Part shown: positions 1 through 11,904 of the stretch, piece after piece
Position numbering within the stretch: position 1 is the stretch's first letter
How the letters are laid out: each line of letters begins with the position of its first letter
Assembly: GCA_023653785.1 (NCBI GenBank)
Contig: JAMKCH010012782.1
Span: 1 to 64,000, forward strand
Length of the DNA stretch: 64,000 bases
Reading direction: 5' to 3'
Source of the DNA: Ophioderma brevispina
Taxonomy: Eukaryota > Echinodermata > Ophiuroidea > Amphilepidida > Ophiodermatidae
The notes under the pieces: generated by a model
The model's database searches: none
Told to the model about the DNA's origin: nothing
The model's input: the letters and a program-made list of their open reading frames with translations, nothing else
Position numbers and translations under genes: made by a program

Positions 1-118
1 GCACTGGGGTGTGTAGCTGTTGCTCGTTGCATGCCATATTACATTGGGCGTTTGCTATCAGGAGCGGTGTTTGTAAATATTATGCGTTATGTCTTAAATT
101 TTGTGGCACAAGCAATAA

Positions 119-305
119 ATACGCACAATGTTACACCCACAACACACACACACAAATTATAATTTAAAATCTATACTTATACACACAAATGCTACATGTA
201 CACACAACCAAATATGATAATTAAATTCCCATATATACACAAATGTTAAGTCACACACACAAACACACCCGGACACGTGAGCACGCGCACAAACACACAC
301 ACATG
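119..305. repeat. Degenerate (AC)n microsatellite tract
   Basis: Clusters of ACACAC runs (about 137-154 and 254-303) are separated by AT-rich spacers that themselves carry short ACACA blocks. This is a degenerate CA microsatellite. The open frame on the minus strand here, rich in Cys and Val, is just translated repeat. Confidence 0.8.
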
Positions 306-391
306 AATTCACATCTTTACAAACGGCGTTCCATATAACCACTAACAGTATATGTAGTTGTAGTATATACGGTGCTATGGGTCACGGCCAG

Positions 392-1165
392 CCATTGCCA
401 GCATTGGTTGTACTACGCAAAATAGTCGAAAGTGCTCAACCACTACGAGTAGTGGGGTGTGGGGGGTCGTACGTCAATAATAGTATTATTTTTTCAGGAA
501 ATATTTAAAAAAAGAGTGATCAATCCTAGTACAGGAGATCTATAATCTGTACGACCAAAGTCAGATCAAATTAACAGGGCCCGATATAAACGAGATCATT
601 CATTTTCAAAATACAAACACTGTTAAAAAAAAAGAAATTCATAAAATAATACTAAACGTAAAACTTAAATAAGTGCCGCAAGATGGGATGTAGTTTGAAG
701 CTTTATTAGAAACTCATCCCAAAACAAGAAAAGTGTGTTCGCCGTTGCTACGCGACAGCTAATTAAGCCACTTAATACAAATATTTTTCTGTGTTGGAAT
801 CTATCTACGAAAAAACGTCGATTTTTGTTGTAACGCTATTCTATTAAAACTCATTTCACTAGATAGGGGAATAAATTGGATATAAAGCGAAACATTTTAC
901 ACTAATACTATTTGATCTATAATGCCGTTTGATACAGAAAAAAAAAACCTTTTTCCCCAGTACAAATTAAAAAACAATGGTAGTTCTCTGTTATATAACA
1001 CGAAACTCGCCAATTTCCAAACTCACCTCTAAACTTTCGTCTGGTAGAGAAAGATATCTTCAGTATATGGCCCTTGGCCTTTTATGTAGCGTCATTCTGT
1101 TTATCGTCTCAGCACCTTTATTTTGGACAGACGAGACATTCCAATTAGGAGTGTGGAAAAGCGTG
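392..1165 (+). repeat. Block A, copy 1 (dispersed or segmental repeat)
   Basis: Collinear with 30650-31320. Landmarks in both: CCATTGCCAGCATTGG, AATAGTCGAAAGTGCTCAAC, GGAGATCTATA, AAGTGCCGCAAGATGGGATG, and TTTTGGACAGACGAGACATT near the right end. Identity is high but broken by many 1-10 bp indels. Small overlapping frames around 977-1470 are not shared intact by the second copy and are probably not coding. What block A originally was (intron, element end) is unknown. Confidence 0.8.
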
Positions 1166-1237
1166 ATTCATATATTATATTTCTTCCTCATTCTGTGAGT
1201 TTGAAAAAAAACTGTAACTACGAGAATTCTACAAGCC

Positions 1238-1500
1238 CTCCCCGCCTAAAAACATCCGAACGATGGTTGAAATGGCCATCAAAGTGCTCAAACTTGCTTT
1301 CAAATGCAAACGCAACAAGACCAGCTGGAAATCTCTCAAACTTCACATCATGCTTCGTTATCAATGAATACGGACCAGGTCAAAAGCAAACACAATTACG
1401 CGAACTAACGATCTGGCATTTATTTATTATAATCACCTACAAAATCCTACATACCTTTTTAATACAGTAATTATATCGTTAGGATTTTTTAGGCGGGGAG
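1238..1500. mobile_element. Small TIR element (MITE-like), about 263 bp
   Basis: The left end CTCCCCGCCTAAAAA is mirrored at the right end as TTTTTTAGGCGGGGAG, with the inverted match running about 25 bp with one or two gaps (ATCC/AACG extension). The paralogous B blocks at about 31755-31785 and 38262-38290 lack it: there the sequence passes directly from GAGAAATCTA to ACTTATCC. That empty site shows it is a real insertion. Target duplication is not clean (a few extra bases on each side), so the superfamily is undecided. No transposase inside. Confidence 0.7.
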
Positions 1501-1599
1501 TATACTTATCCTTCTACTTTAAAACTACTCCTGCACATTTCAAATAAGTTGAGTCTGCGGCTGGATCAATGATAGTGTCTATTTGAGATGTTATCTATA
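1501..1599 (+). repeat. Block B, copy 1, left piece
   Basis: Matches 31768-31865 and 38278-38365 (ACTTATCCTTCTACTTT, CGGCTGGATC, GATAGTGTC, GAGATGTTATCTAT). The block is then interrupted by about 2.5 kb of LINE and transposase remnants and resumes at 4138. Read on the minus strand, this block includes the 3' part of the secreted-protein-like frame described at 31790-31948. Confidence 0.75.
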
Positions 1600-2892
1600 C
1601 ATGTTGCCCAGAATTAAAATTGAATGGTTCTCCTATTCAGTCGTCACAGACTAATTCTGTGGCTTATAGTTGACAGTAAAGTGAACTTCAAAGCTCATAT
1701 GGCCTATGTCGGAAGAGATGTCAAAAAGTCTGAATCTTTTAAAAGTAGTTGTCTAGAGGACGGGGAGTGCAGATTGCCAGTTTTGCTTCGCCTTTCTAGA
1801 TCACTTGTGAGATCAAAAATTGGATTAGGGCATTGTTTATAGTTCTGTAGTAAGTATATTTGAAAAAGCTTGAACCTGTTCAGAATCAAGGTCTTCGACT
1901 ATGATTGGGTGCTTTTCGTACCCCTCCTATGCAAAGCTTATGTCGAGGCTATGAACCTCCATTACATCTAAGTGGGAAAAGATTAATCTCTTCAATATGC
2001 TCTAAACTTAAAATTATGCTGATATCCCAACACATGAGAGCCCACCTTTTCGCCCTAAATTTACCAACTCTATACTATCACACCTAATGCTATTCCATCT
2101 TTTGGATCCGTATAAAAGATGGATTTTCACATGTATTCCTAATGCTATACATTGCTTCATTTGATTTTCCTATTTTAAGTCCTCCTTGGACAAATTTTGA
2201 ACTTGATATTGACCTAACTTTATGTCAATAAAGAAGGGTCGAACTGAGGATCTTGTTTTTCAAGCGACATTTGATGATCTTAGGCATAAAGCATCACAAT
2301 CGAGCTATTATACAGATGGGTCTAGGTTTTTGTTGGAACAAGCTGCTGCAAGCTGTTTGAAGTCGCGTGATCACGTCAATTAGGTTACCTGATATGCGTC
2401 TATTTCATCATGCTGAAATTGGAGGCACTTAAGCTGGCCTTAGAATTAGCTGACATTCAATGGAGCCATTTCATTCTATGTACTATTCACTATCTCTTCT
2501 TAGGGCTTTGAAAGGCAGAGATGTCTTCTCCCTATATTGCTGAGTTGTTGGCAGTATTCTTCAATTGTCTCCATTGAATAAATCCGTTGTGTTAGCTTGG
2601 ATTCCTCGACACATTGGTATTTCAAGGCAATGAAAAGGTATTGGCGAAAGAAGCCCTTAATATGAATATAGACAAACATGAGTCCCTTTACAGATTTTAA
2701 GGCTTCAGTTAATAGCTATATCAGAATATGGTGGCAAATGCTGTTGGATTCATTTCCTAATAATAAAAGGCCTGCTTTCAACCACTGTTGAGCTGGTGGT
2801 AGTTTCAGGTTTGATTGGACGAAGGGACGAGAGTGTATTAGCGCGATGTCAAATTGGTCATACTTATTGCCCCTAGTCATTTGCTTAGAGTG

Positions 2893-2957
<65 letters not shown>

Positions 2958-3540
2958 AAGAAAGAAAAAAAAAAAAAAAATAAAAAAAAAAACAAAAAAA
3001 AAAACAAAAAAAACAACAACCTCAAAAAAACCTACCCCCCCCCCCACCCCCCCACCCCACCCCCCCCAAAACCCACCACCACAAAACCACCAAAAAAAAA
3101 ACCCCCACCCTGACCACACAAAAAAAAAAAAAAAAAAAAATCAACACCCAAAAAAAAAAAAAAAAAAACAGTCCCTCGGTGTATTCCTTGTGATTGTGCT
3201 CTTTCTGTGAAACATGTATTACTTGAGTGCGTTGATTATCTCTTATTCGTAAAAATATTACAGTGTCCCGATTGAAAACCTTTTTCAAGAATATTAGGCT
3301 CTTCAAGTTATAAATTTCCTGAAGGAGGCCGATTTGTATAAATGCTTTTTCAACTTTTTAAAAAAGGTTGAGATTTAGTATTTAATTGTGAGTATGTTTT
3401 AAGGTTTGATGTTTTTAAACGTAATCTAATGATAAAACGTAATGACACGATATAACACAATTATGGTGTTGTCGTTAAATTTTAATTACTCACTCACTAT
3501 ACCTGTTACGAGATATATACCGTGTTTCATAATGATGTCA
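1600..3540 (+). mobile_element. 5'-truncated I/R1/Jockey-like LINE, ORF2 C-terminal half with RNase H (decayed)
   Basis: With frameshifts allowed, the plus strand encodes the post-RT region of an arthropod/mollusc-type LINE: a thumb-like segment at 1660-1750 (VDSKVNFKAHM), RLSRSLVRSKI at 1790-1820, then AFRTPPMQSLC and a run ending in SLQYALNLK near 1905-2010. An RNase H-like domain follows (about 2280-2700), including VVLAWIPRHIGI near 2590-2625. The C-terminal Cys/His cluster of the form CxPCxC...HxxxEC lies at 3168-3230. Stops and frameshifts are frequent, so it is dead. It sits inside block B, whose paralogues at about 31865 and 38365 lack it. A 270-bp A/C-rich tract (2896-3168) replaces the codons just before the Cys/His cluster. 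The end near 3540 is approximate. Confidence 0.8.
2896..3168 (+). repeat. Low-complexity poly(A) and A/C-only tract inside a LINE ORF
   Basis: About 60 consecutive A, then A runs broken by isolated C, T or G, then C-rich runs, then A runs again. LINE coding sequence abuts both sides (LARCQIGHTYL-like frame before, Cys/His cluster after), so the tract lies within the former reading frame rather than at an element tail. The long open frames rich in Lys or Phe here are artefacts of composition. Either a microsatellite expansion or a consensus error of long-read assembly. Confidence 0.9.
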
Positions 3541-3559
3541 CACTGAAAAAATCAATAAA

Positions 3560-3880
3560 TATTTCGTGGAATGTACTTCTTTACACGTCATCGTAAAATA
3601 TGATCCTTGCCTATTTGCAATCATTTTCACGCATCTCTTAAAATACATTTCGCACTCGATTCACCCAATATGTGTTGAACAACGCCCCCATGTGGTCCCT
3701 GGTCAATATTATCCCATGATCCCTGCATTCGCTCCTTAAGCTGGGTCCATGTTGTTCATACTTTGGTTCATCAATGTCCTTGAGGATTGCCCATAATTTC
3801 TCAATTTGCTCAATAGCATCTACCTCAGTAGAAGTTTTCCCCTCGCGTTTAAGCTTAAACTGCCACTCTCTCACCTCTAC
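3560..3880 (-). pseudogene. Tc1/mariner-like transposase C-terminal remnant
   Basis: On the minus strand one frame reads DAIEQIEKLWAILKD, resembling the D(N)xIExxWxxLK segment at the last catalytic acidic residue of Tc1/mariner transposases. A second frame one indel away reads QLKERMQGSWDNIDQG, like the C-terminal WxxI segment of the same family. Both lie in order and at roughly the expected spacing. The catalytic DDE/D region upstream is not recognisable and no TIR was found. Family assignment is by motif recall only. Confidence 0.45.
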
Positions 3881-4137
3881 AATGCTTCTTTCATCTTCTC
3901 ACCGCCATATTTAATAGAACAAAGTCACTATTTGGTACTTCCGGTAAGATAAATATCACGTTGACGAAATTTTCATAAACAGCAAAAACTGTATTGATTT
4001 TCTGTGATTTAAAAGGCCAGACGCTATCTTTTATTCTTGGCTACATTAGCAAGTGTTTTTGTTCGTACCCGGAAGCATGTAGCCTTCAGTAGTGAATGTT
4101 GTTGTCTCAAATGGGGTGGGACATTAGACACACGGTA

Positions 4138-4226
4138 TAGATATTCTCCTTGCGCCCAATCACTAATTTCAAAATACAAACCAATACAAATGCACCTCAA
4201 ATGCAACATTTTATAGCAGTAATGTA
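4138..4226 (+). repeat. Block B, copy 1, right piece
   Basis: Continuation of the block interrupted at 1600. TAGATATTCTCCTTGCGC and CAACATTTTATAGCAGT match 31878-31958, and the first motif also matches 38391-38408. On the minus strand it begins MLHLRCICIGLYF, the counterpart of the start of the minus-strand frame at 31948. Positions 4227-4840 have no recognisable content apart from a GA-rich run at 4561-4585. Confidence 0.75.
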
Positions 4227-4844
4227 TGTCCTACTGCTTGAATGTTTACAGCAAAAGCACCCTGAGAGAGTTTGTGTTCATTAAAAGCAAATCCAGCAGT
4301 ACCAAAATCTCAAAGGGATATCATTGGTTTACTTTAATATCAATACAACACATGTTTCATATGCCCCAATCCTTTAAGGGTTGAATAGGCAACAGACAGC
4401 TGTCACTTCGACCACCAAATATTTACATGACCAAGAGCTGTCATTTACATGACTGCTTCGACGAACAAAACCCAAAAATGCCGGCAAAGGTACCTTCAAG
4501 TGTCATAATCTCCCTTAAAACTCGAAATATGCGTTCGATCGTTTTAGTTATTAAACATCTGATGGGGAGAGAGAGGGGGAGAGAAAACATTAAATTATGA
4601 GAATTGGTTTTGAATATTTTTAAAATTGACTTCGGTCATGGAAGCAAATTTAGAACGATTATCATGAACCATCAAATATTGCTTATTGGAAAATGAATTA
4701 GTCATTGTATTATTGAATTCACAATAAATTTTAATTGAAAATAAACAAATGGCAGATGTATAAATGAAATCTAAACCTAGATAAATTTAAAAAAAAAATA
4801 CAATAGATTTGTTGACTGCAGCGCTTTACAAGTTTAATAAAATA

Positions 4845-6520
4845 CTTGACAGAAACGTCGACGTGACAGGCGCTTGACATGCAACGGTCTGATTTCTTAG
4901 ATACTGGCTTTGACATGTTTGTTGAAGTAGTTTGAAGACGAATCCGACTAAAACGTTTATAAATGGCATGTAAGGAATATACGGTAGATTGTGCCATGAC
5001 GGACTTTAACACTGAGACCCTGGGCCAAAATGAGGCCTCCTCAATAGTCCCATTATCCCTTTACCATAGGACGATTGGTCCAACTTGAAGCAAAATAAAT
5101 AAAGATGCAATGAAGCAGCCCATAATGGTTTGTGGCAACATATTCTAAATCCATAATCCCACAAGGCCCAGCACAAGTATCGCCCGTGATTTTGGGTTTG
5201 AAAGAGCATTGGCGTATTTAATGCCTGAATCAAATTTCAAGGTCATTTCATGGCAGATTGTGCTGGGCCAAATACCTCGGACTGCCAAGCCCCGGTTAGG
5301 TTAAGGAGACTTGGCAATCTCATGAATATAGGCCTAAAATACACCTGGGGTATTTACAAATTGCCCACTATTCTTCTCCTGAATAAGTTAATTATTTGCG
5401 TAAAACAAAACACCGTCAACTACTGATTACTCTTGATATTAAAGTTCGTGGTACTCGAGGTCGGTACATAACTGAGCCAAGTTACCGTATCATCAACAAA
5501 TACAATAACAAACCTTGACTTTTGAAATACTATTACATTGCACTACACATGTTTTTAATCCCCAAATTTGCTGCAAATGGGCCAAAAACCTGGCCATAGC
5601 GTCTCACAGTAATACGGAACTTACACATCTTAATTCTTCTTGAGACATACAGCATCGACGCCATCCACATTTGTTTACTGATACTGTATCTCAAAATAGC
5701 TTAGATAATAAAAGATAGACAATGTTAACATAAGCGAACTGTCTACAGTAGATAATTAATTGTGACGTTTTCGTCATTGGAAGATATTTAAAAAAAGAGT
5801 GTTATGTAGTGAATTAATCTGTGATTTCCCGCCCCTCCCAAAAGAAATTTGATGAAAAATCTAACCTGGAAAAAATCACATTGAATATCATTACAAACAT
5901 TTCAAAATTACTAGGAATACTTTCGCGTTCCAGAATAGGCACTCGTCACCTTATATATTGTACCTTGATTCTTCCGTACATAAATTATGGTATTCTTGCT
6001 TGAGGCAGTGGAAATAATGTTGACCCTTGTTAAGATTTTCAAAACTGCAGAGAAAAATGCATATAAAGAATATCGACGTCTTTCAGTTCATTGTTAAACG
6101 TTTTAATGTCTAAAGGTAGACGATATTGATAAATATTACAAACTGTTACATTCATGTAAAATATTCTACTTGCCGGACTCCCAGAGGCTAGGATGTAATT
6201 TATTTCATTAAACAGTGGGCGCCCCATTTGTTTACTCGCCCATTAAAAAATTCCAGAATGCGCTTTAAAATTTAGTGTTTGGTCTTTCATTCAAGCCAAA
6301 CCACCTGCAGTTATGTTAGCAAATACATGCCAGGTAATAAAAATACAAATACATGGAGTTTATTATTTTTTTTCGGAGTGTCTGTTCTGGATTAGAAAAT
6401 CAGCGCTTATCACTTTAGTGTTAGCAATATAAGTATTCACCAGAATTCCTATCCACAATTCAATCCTATTGCAATACATTTTTATGTATAAACCATTTTT
6501 GTTGGAGTGTAGATTCATTT
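4845..6520 (+). repeat. Block C, copy 1
   Basis: Collinear with 34240-35900, with a short third piece at 42650-42800. Shared landmarks include TTGACATGTTTGTTGAAG, ATAAATGGCATGTAA, CCCTGGGCCAAAATGAG, CCAAATTTGCTGCAAATG and TACGGAACTTACACATCTTA. No reading frame is conserved between copies. In both large copies block C lies downstream of block B in the same orientation, which argues for segmental duplication. Confidence 0.8.
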
Positions 6521-6837
6521 GCCGTGTATATACATTAGATTTAATTTAACATTATACCTAAAATTTCTATTCCAGATTAATAGAAACCACTCAGTAGTAT
6601 TAGGAAATGAATAACGATTGGCAACATATCGGATGTTGTTGCCCATATATATATTTATTATTGTGATTTACGGATAAGTTTTCTGCAACCTTAATATTTT
6701 TTAATAATCTTCGAATAGTAATTGTGATATGTAAGCCTAATTATAAGCTGTATTTCATCTACCATAAATAAATTTGGTTTACCTTCGGGTATCAATCGCA
6801 ATGATTGCAAAAACCACAGATGTTGAAGCATAATAAC
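6521..6837. other. Unassigned AT-rich spacer
   Basis: No ORF, repeat partner or structured element seen. The first part (AGAAACCACT near 6586) resembles the end of the third C piece at 42783. Confidence 0.5.
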
Positions 6838-7090
6838 ATTTTATGAGAACATCGTAAGAAAAAAGGGGTTTGTCACACAGGCAAAAGTTGTTGCAGACAG
6901 TTTATGCAATGCAGTAATTTAATTCTGACGTTCGATTTGTTTTCAATAGGTGCATTCAAATCGCTAATCGGTTGGCTCAGATATTGTGTTGCTAAAGACG
7001 CATTGATTATATTGATTGCGTTTGCCTTCAGGGGTGGTGTTTCACCATTGAATCTGTATTCACTCACATGCGACGTGTGGTCGTGTTTAA
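6838..7090 (+). repeat. Block G, copy 1
   Basis: Matches 11905-12165: ATCGTAAGAAAA, CTAAAGTTGTGCAG-like, GTTTTCAATAGG(G)TGCATTCA, TTGATTA...GATTGCGTT, TGCCTTCAG(T)GGGTGGTGTT. In the second copy G directly follows block H; here H is absent. Confidence 0.7.
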
Positions 7091-8604
7091 AAATTTGTCG
7101 ACTGGAATGTACCTTTGGGTGATTCGCCAATTGATTCTCCATTTCGTGGGCAGGTTACTGTTCTATGGTTTTGATACATCGTGCTGGCCATGGTATAATA
7201 ATCTAAATCCCGAGTAGTTCTGCCTTAGGAACATTCGGTTGTTTGGATGGTCATCAAGGAATTATTGGTGCAGTTGTGTCAGTTTCCTTTCCAAATAAAA
7301 ATGCCATCGCGGATCGGGCAGATGAGAAACCATCTTAGTAGCTATTAGTGAAAACATTGATTCAAAATGGAACATTAATTAGAATGGACATTCTTCCGGG
7401 ACGACTGTCTTCACATCGTAGGGCGTAGATCAAGCCGGTTCAAACAGCTCCAGTAGTGTAACACGTATCTTTAAGTTCGTTGAACCCACCGTGACTGCGT
7501 TTTAATGTGGTGCCAGTGAGCATCCAAATGGGCGATCGGCAGGCCATAAGCTTACCCCGTGAGCTTATCAAGGGCAAGGACTGCGTCATGATCACCACCC
7601 TATGTTTCAACTTCGGGCAGGACAGCCTCCGTGTATCCATGTACACATTTACGTTGCAAGGACAATAACCTATTGTCAATATTCGGCAACCAATAACTAT
7701 ATAGCGATGCCTCAGCTAGTGCAAGTCATGCCATCAATGCAAGGTAATTCGGTTTTTCGACTCATGTACTGAACCAGTTGCCATGTTACACTAATTCTGG
7801 CGGGGTTTTTAATGGTCAAAATTCTACGTCAATGTTTTTCGATATTGCACCTAATCAATTATCATCATTTTGCGTGCCTCTTTATAAATGTTTATCACAT
7901 CTTTTATGCCAGATAGTGGGAAGGGCGTAAAATTGATTTGCCAATCACTGTTGAAGCAATAATAGAAATCAATGATCCCTGTGGATAATTGAAATTGTAG
8001 TGATATCAGCAATCATTTATATGAAAGGCTAACAAGCCAAAATAAAATTAAAAATTCATTTTATCATGAACTGTAGACTTTGGGTTTATTCTTTTGCGCC
8101 TGTTTTTACCTACTCTTTTCGTAGTCAGTGGTTGCAGGAGATATCGTTGGTTGCCGTTTATAGCCTCTAAAATCTTTTATGTGTGATAGTTTGTGGTACT
8201 TGTGCAATTTTTATGTCATATTGAACATGTATTCAAAGAATGCCCTGAAACCTGTACGTACATTTACACTAAATAATTGATGTTCAAATGGTTAGAAATA
8301 CAGGGCAATTTTTCAAAGGTTCATTTGAAATTTTAAAGTGATTTTTCCTGGTTACAGCGTTTTAATCGTTATGAGTGCATTGAATTAACGATGCTTAAAC
8401 GTTTGGCCCAATTCCGCAAGTCGTGTGGGCGATATCATAATAATAAATAAAGATTCCTTTACAAAAAGGAGGTGGGTGTGTAAGTGGAAATACTCCATGA
8501 AAACTGCGCATGAAATTGGGGTACAATTCAAATGCCAACATTCAATTGTTCATAATTGTGGGTTCCAAGTATAGTTTGTCCAAAGGACAGATTATTGTTG
8601 TTTG
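7091..8604. other. Unassigned, no supported gene
   Basis: A slightly more GC-rich patch at 7420-7680 is open on the minus strand for 79 codons (Cys- and Met-containing, no recognised domain). The rest is AT-rich with no repeat partner that I could see in this window. Confidence 0.4.
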
Positions 8605-8870
8605 TTATAATAGTGATTAATAATAATGGAACAATGCAACCTGAGCAGCAGGCTTATCAGCAGCGCCCTTGCAATACCAACCAACTAACCAAATACAAAC
8701 ACACAATGATGGCAAGTGAGATCTTTTCATGGTTCTCCTTCCCCTGCCCGTATCAAATGAACCATGAAGAGTGGGGGTATTCTGGGTTTAACCAACATCA
8801 CCTATGCAAATTAAATCCAGTATTTAGTTAGTAGCCCCATGGAGATTTGAAGAAGAACCCGGTGTGGAAG
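8605..8870 (-). mobile_element. Partial SINE, copy of the element at 32634-33017
   Basis: Shares with the better SINE copy the internal landmarks ACAATGCAACCTGAGC/GCAGCAGGCTTA, ATGAACCATGAAGAG, GCAAATTAAATCCA and CCCCATGGAGATT, in the same order and orientation. The tRNA-like head is not recognisable here, so this is a body fragment. The plus-strand frame of 91 codons across it is not real coding. Confidence 0.6.
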
Positions 8871-8877
8871 CAGATAT

Positions 8878-9018
8878 AGTCCGGCGGGAGCCACAGTCCT
8901 GGGCTCCATAGACGCTACAGGATAAAGCGTGGAACTATTGTTGCGTGGATGATCCAGCTGAATCGTTTGATCTATTGTTTACCGATTGTTCCCTCCCGGC
9001 TATGAGTACGCCGGACTT
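8878..9018. repeat. Short inverted-repeat unit, about 140 bp
   Basis: AGTCCGGCG near 8880 is mirrored by CGCCGGACT near 9010, and an inner palindrome GGAGCC...GGCTCC follows the left arm. It is more GC-rich than its surroundings. Could be a very small MITE or a chance hairpin. Confidence 0.35.
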
Positions 9019-11479
9019 TAATTACTTCACAACAAATCCGGGATCCTTGTGTTCCAATGGCAAGTTCACCTAACCAATAGTGTCCCCGCGTCTCCTATCT
9101 CATTGCATCTTTATAAATCCCCCATATGTTGCAGCTTTAGCGTAAACAATTAAATCCATTCGGATTTAGGCTGGCATAAAGGGGGATCAGTGTGGCAGAT
9201 TGTTGATGCAACTTAAGTACGTCAATTACAGGTTTTGCATATCATGGCTTTGGGACAGTTTGTATAAAAATTACATTGGAAAGGATTGCTGTCCATTTAC
9301 TCAAAGGCCGTTCCCACGGAGGCTGGCTTATAGTTCGCCTTCAGGTTTATGTAGGTTCCGAGTTCGGACCTGGCAAGTTTTTGTTTAATTTCGACATCTG
9401 TCTTTTCCAAAAGCCAAACGGTAAATGTTGGGATTGACAGGGATATGTGTACTGTCCAATAATAGTCATTTTTGATGCGGCATCATCACACGTGATAAGA
9501 GCTTGGGGATATGGTGGCTATAATACATGCATCAGTCATTCATGTTATTGCCAGTACAAACCCGTGTGATTAGAGTTATTAGGAGCTCAAAATAATCGCC
9601 ATTACTATTTAGTTAAAGCGCTTTCAATGGGGGCATCGTGTTCCCTGTGCCCCTTGGTGAGATTTTCTTTCTTTTCTTGCTTTTTGGATAGGCTTTCATT
9701 TCAAAAAGATCATTCATCTCTTGCATGGTCACGGCCATTCCGCTTATGGCTATCATTTCATCATTTCCATCGCTGCAATGGATGCTGGGAAACACAATCA
9801 TGCCAGGACTTGTTTTGGGTTTTTGTCACATCAGGATAGCTTTATGAGTTTGGTGTTCAATTACACCGGGTGAATGATATGTAGTCGCAACCTCATGTTG
9901 TGACATGTTTGGGGAAAAACGTATATACTTAGGTCGGATACCGGGGTATCTTAATAATAATAAATAAACAGACTTCTAGCTAAGTCTTACATGGTGAATT
10001 CATCAAAGGTTGTGGAAATTTTGAACAATCTAGTTTCGCATACTGTTGAATTGGCATCGCCTGCTCACTTTTATATCGCTATTGTTGTTATTTTTTTGCG
10101 TTCCGAAAGGTTTGTAGAACTTATAGGCTCACTCGTCAATCTCTGCATTTAGCAGCATTGCGACCATTCATTGTCAGTGATTTACGGGTAGGTAGTAGAC
10201 GCTTAAACACACAGTGGCAGTAGAGACCAGTAACTTTTTGAATTTTTTTAAACGGTTCGTGAAAATTTTACCATCACTTTTTGCAAATCAGCATATGTGG
10301 CAGTCTTTCTGCTAGCCTTTTTTTTGGTTTTCTTAATGTTGGGGAATATACGGTGTGCATCCCCAGAAATCAACTGCCTCAAATTTATTGTCTGTTTTTG
10401 GATATTTTCAAAATTTTTGCGATCAAATTTTTTCACGTGCTATCCGTTTTCAAAAACTGTCAATCTAGCAAATCCAACCAACCCCCGCATACACAGATTG
10501 GGCGTGTGTTTGGTACATGTCTGTGTCCTGTCAGGCCATAAACAATATTTGTACACGGTGTCACTTGTTCTTGTTCGGCTTTGGTTTATTCATTTGGTGG
10601 CGAGGTTTTGACAAAATTTAAAGACCGAATTTACATTAGGTTATTTCGCGCTGGGTTTTTGCCACGTCAGGTTTTTCTCCTTACTGCCTTAATGCAAGGG
10701 GTTTTGGTTATGAGTGCCATAAATAACTGGGCGTTGGAAATCTAACTGTTTTTCTTATTTAGGTCTAACCCTAATATTTTTCATTTCTTTATTTTTATAG
10801 TTTACAATACCTTCACATTGCTCTGGCTTTCTTTTTCAGAAATGCAGGTTAAAGTGTGAGCCTTTCAGCATTTTTACATGCGCTTCGCGTGAAAAATTAG
10901 ACAAAGGTCTGACATATATGTTCTGCAGCAAGCTTTAGAGATCATGAATTATTTCTCTGTCTTACTTGATTTAAAAATATCTTACAAGTCCTTTTGCAAG
11001 TATGTTTTTGGTTAGACTTTACTGGTGTAAGATACAGAGGGATTTAAATAACGGGAAAGGGTGTTGTAAAAAAAACGTATCAGGCAAAACAAAAAGGCCT
11101 TGTGACACAACTTCCTTCCCACGTTTGATTTTCTGGTCCATATTTTAACTTTGGACTATTATAAAAGTTGTAAGAAACAGAGGAAAGAGGTGGGAAGTCC
11201 GTGTACAAGTGATCTCAATGATAATGCCGTAGTATTCAAAGATGGGTCACGCACACGTAATCAAGAACTCCCTGTTTTTTCAAAACCCCATTTATGTCCG
11301 TCTTGGTTGGTGCTGTTTTTGAATATTTTGGGCATGTGTTATTCAGAGTGGCTTTTGTTAAATTGGGGCCTTGTTTTTTCCCCTTCAAAATCCCCTGTGG
11401 AATTTCATTCAGCTCCAACGCGGCTAGTGTTGATCCTAATTTAATCTTGAAAAAAAAGAAAAAAACGGGAGGGGGTGTT
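9019..11479. other. Unassigned 2.4-kb block
   Basis: No recognisable repeat partner or domain. At 9613-9801 the minus strand is open for 62 codons with protein-like composition and a basic patch (KSKKRKK), preceded by a pyrimidine-rich AG; it might be an exon but has no match I can name. Around 10281-10611 two plus frames overlap a minus frame, a sign that none is real. Poly-pyrimidine stretches are common at 10300-10450 and 10750-10850. Confidence 0.35.
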
Positions 11480-11904
11480 GTGAAAATTTTTTGGGCCCAA
11501 AAATTTCTTCTTTGGCGGAAATCTGCCTTGAAATTTTGTAATATTTTGAGTTTATATTATTGTCAAGCCATTAGGATTTAGACAAGTGTGGAGTTTAGGA
11601 AGAACTGGCCTGGCCACTTGTATAACGGTCGTGGAATTGCTCCCCTGCGTTTGGTGCTCTTCCAGAAATTCTTCCTAGTTTATCCAAGAGGTTGGATCAG
11701 ATAGTTATGGTAACCCTTAAAGGCTAACAGGCAACTATTTGTCACACCAGTTATTTTCGAGCTATGCAGGTTCATTTCTGCATGTATCAATGAATTTTTT
11801 TTGATAGCATAAAAATTGACCTTGTGGTCCTGCATGTGACAAATGCTCATTTGCAATCCGGGTGTGAGAATGCCTACTTTTTTCGCTCTGTGAACGTTAA
11901 CGTT
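11480..11904 (+). repeat. Block H, copy 1
   Basis: Matches 14575-14995: AGGAAGAACTGGCCTGGCCA, TTGGTAACC/GGTAACCCTTAAAGGCTA, GGTTCATTT, GACCTTGTGGTCC(C)TGC, GAATGCCTA, AGCTCTGTG. No conserved frame. It runs straight into block G here and into block D in the second copy. Confidence 0.75.

Noticed and set aside
2854..3306. Long open frames rich in Lys (plus) or Phe and Gly (minus)
   Set aside because: Direct translation of the A- and C-rich low-complexity tract.
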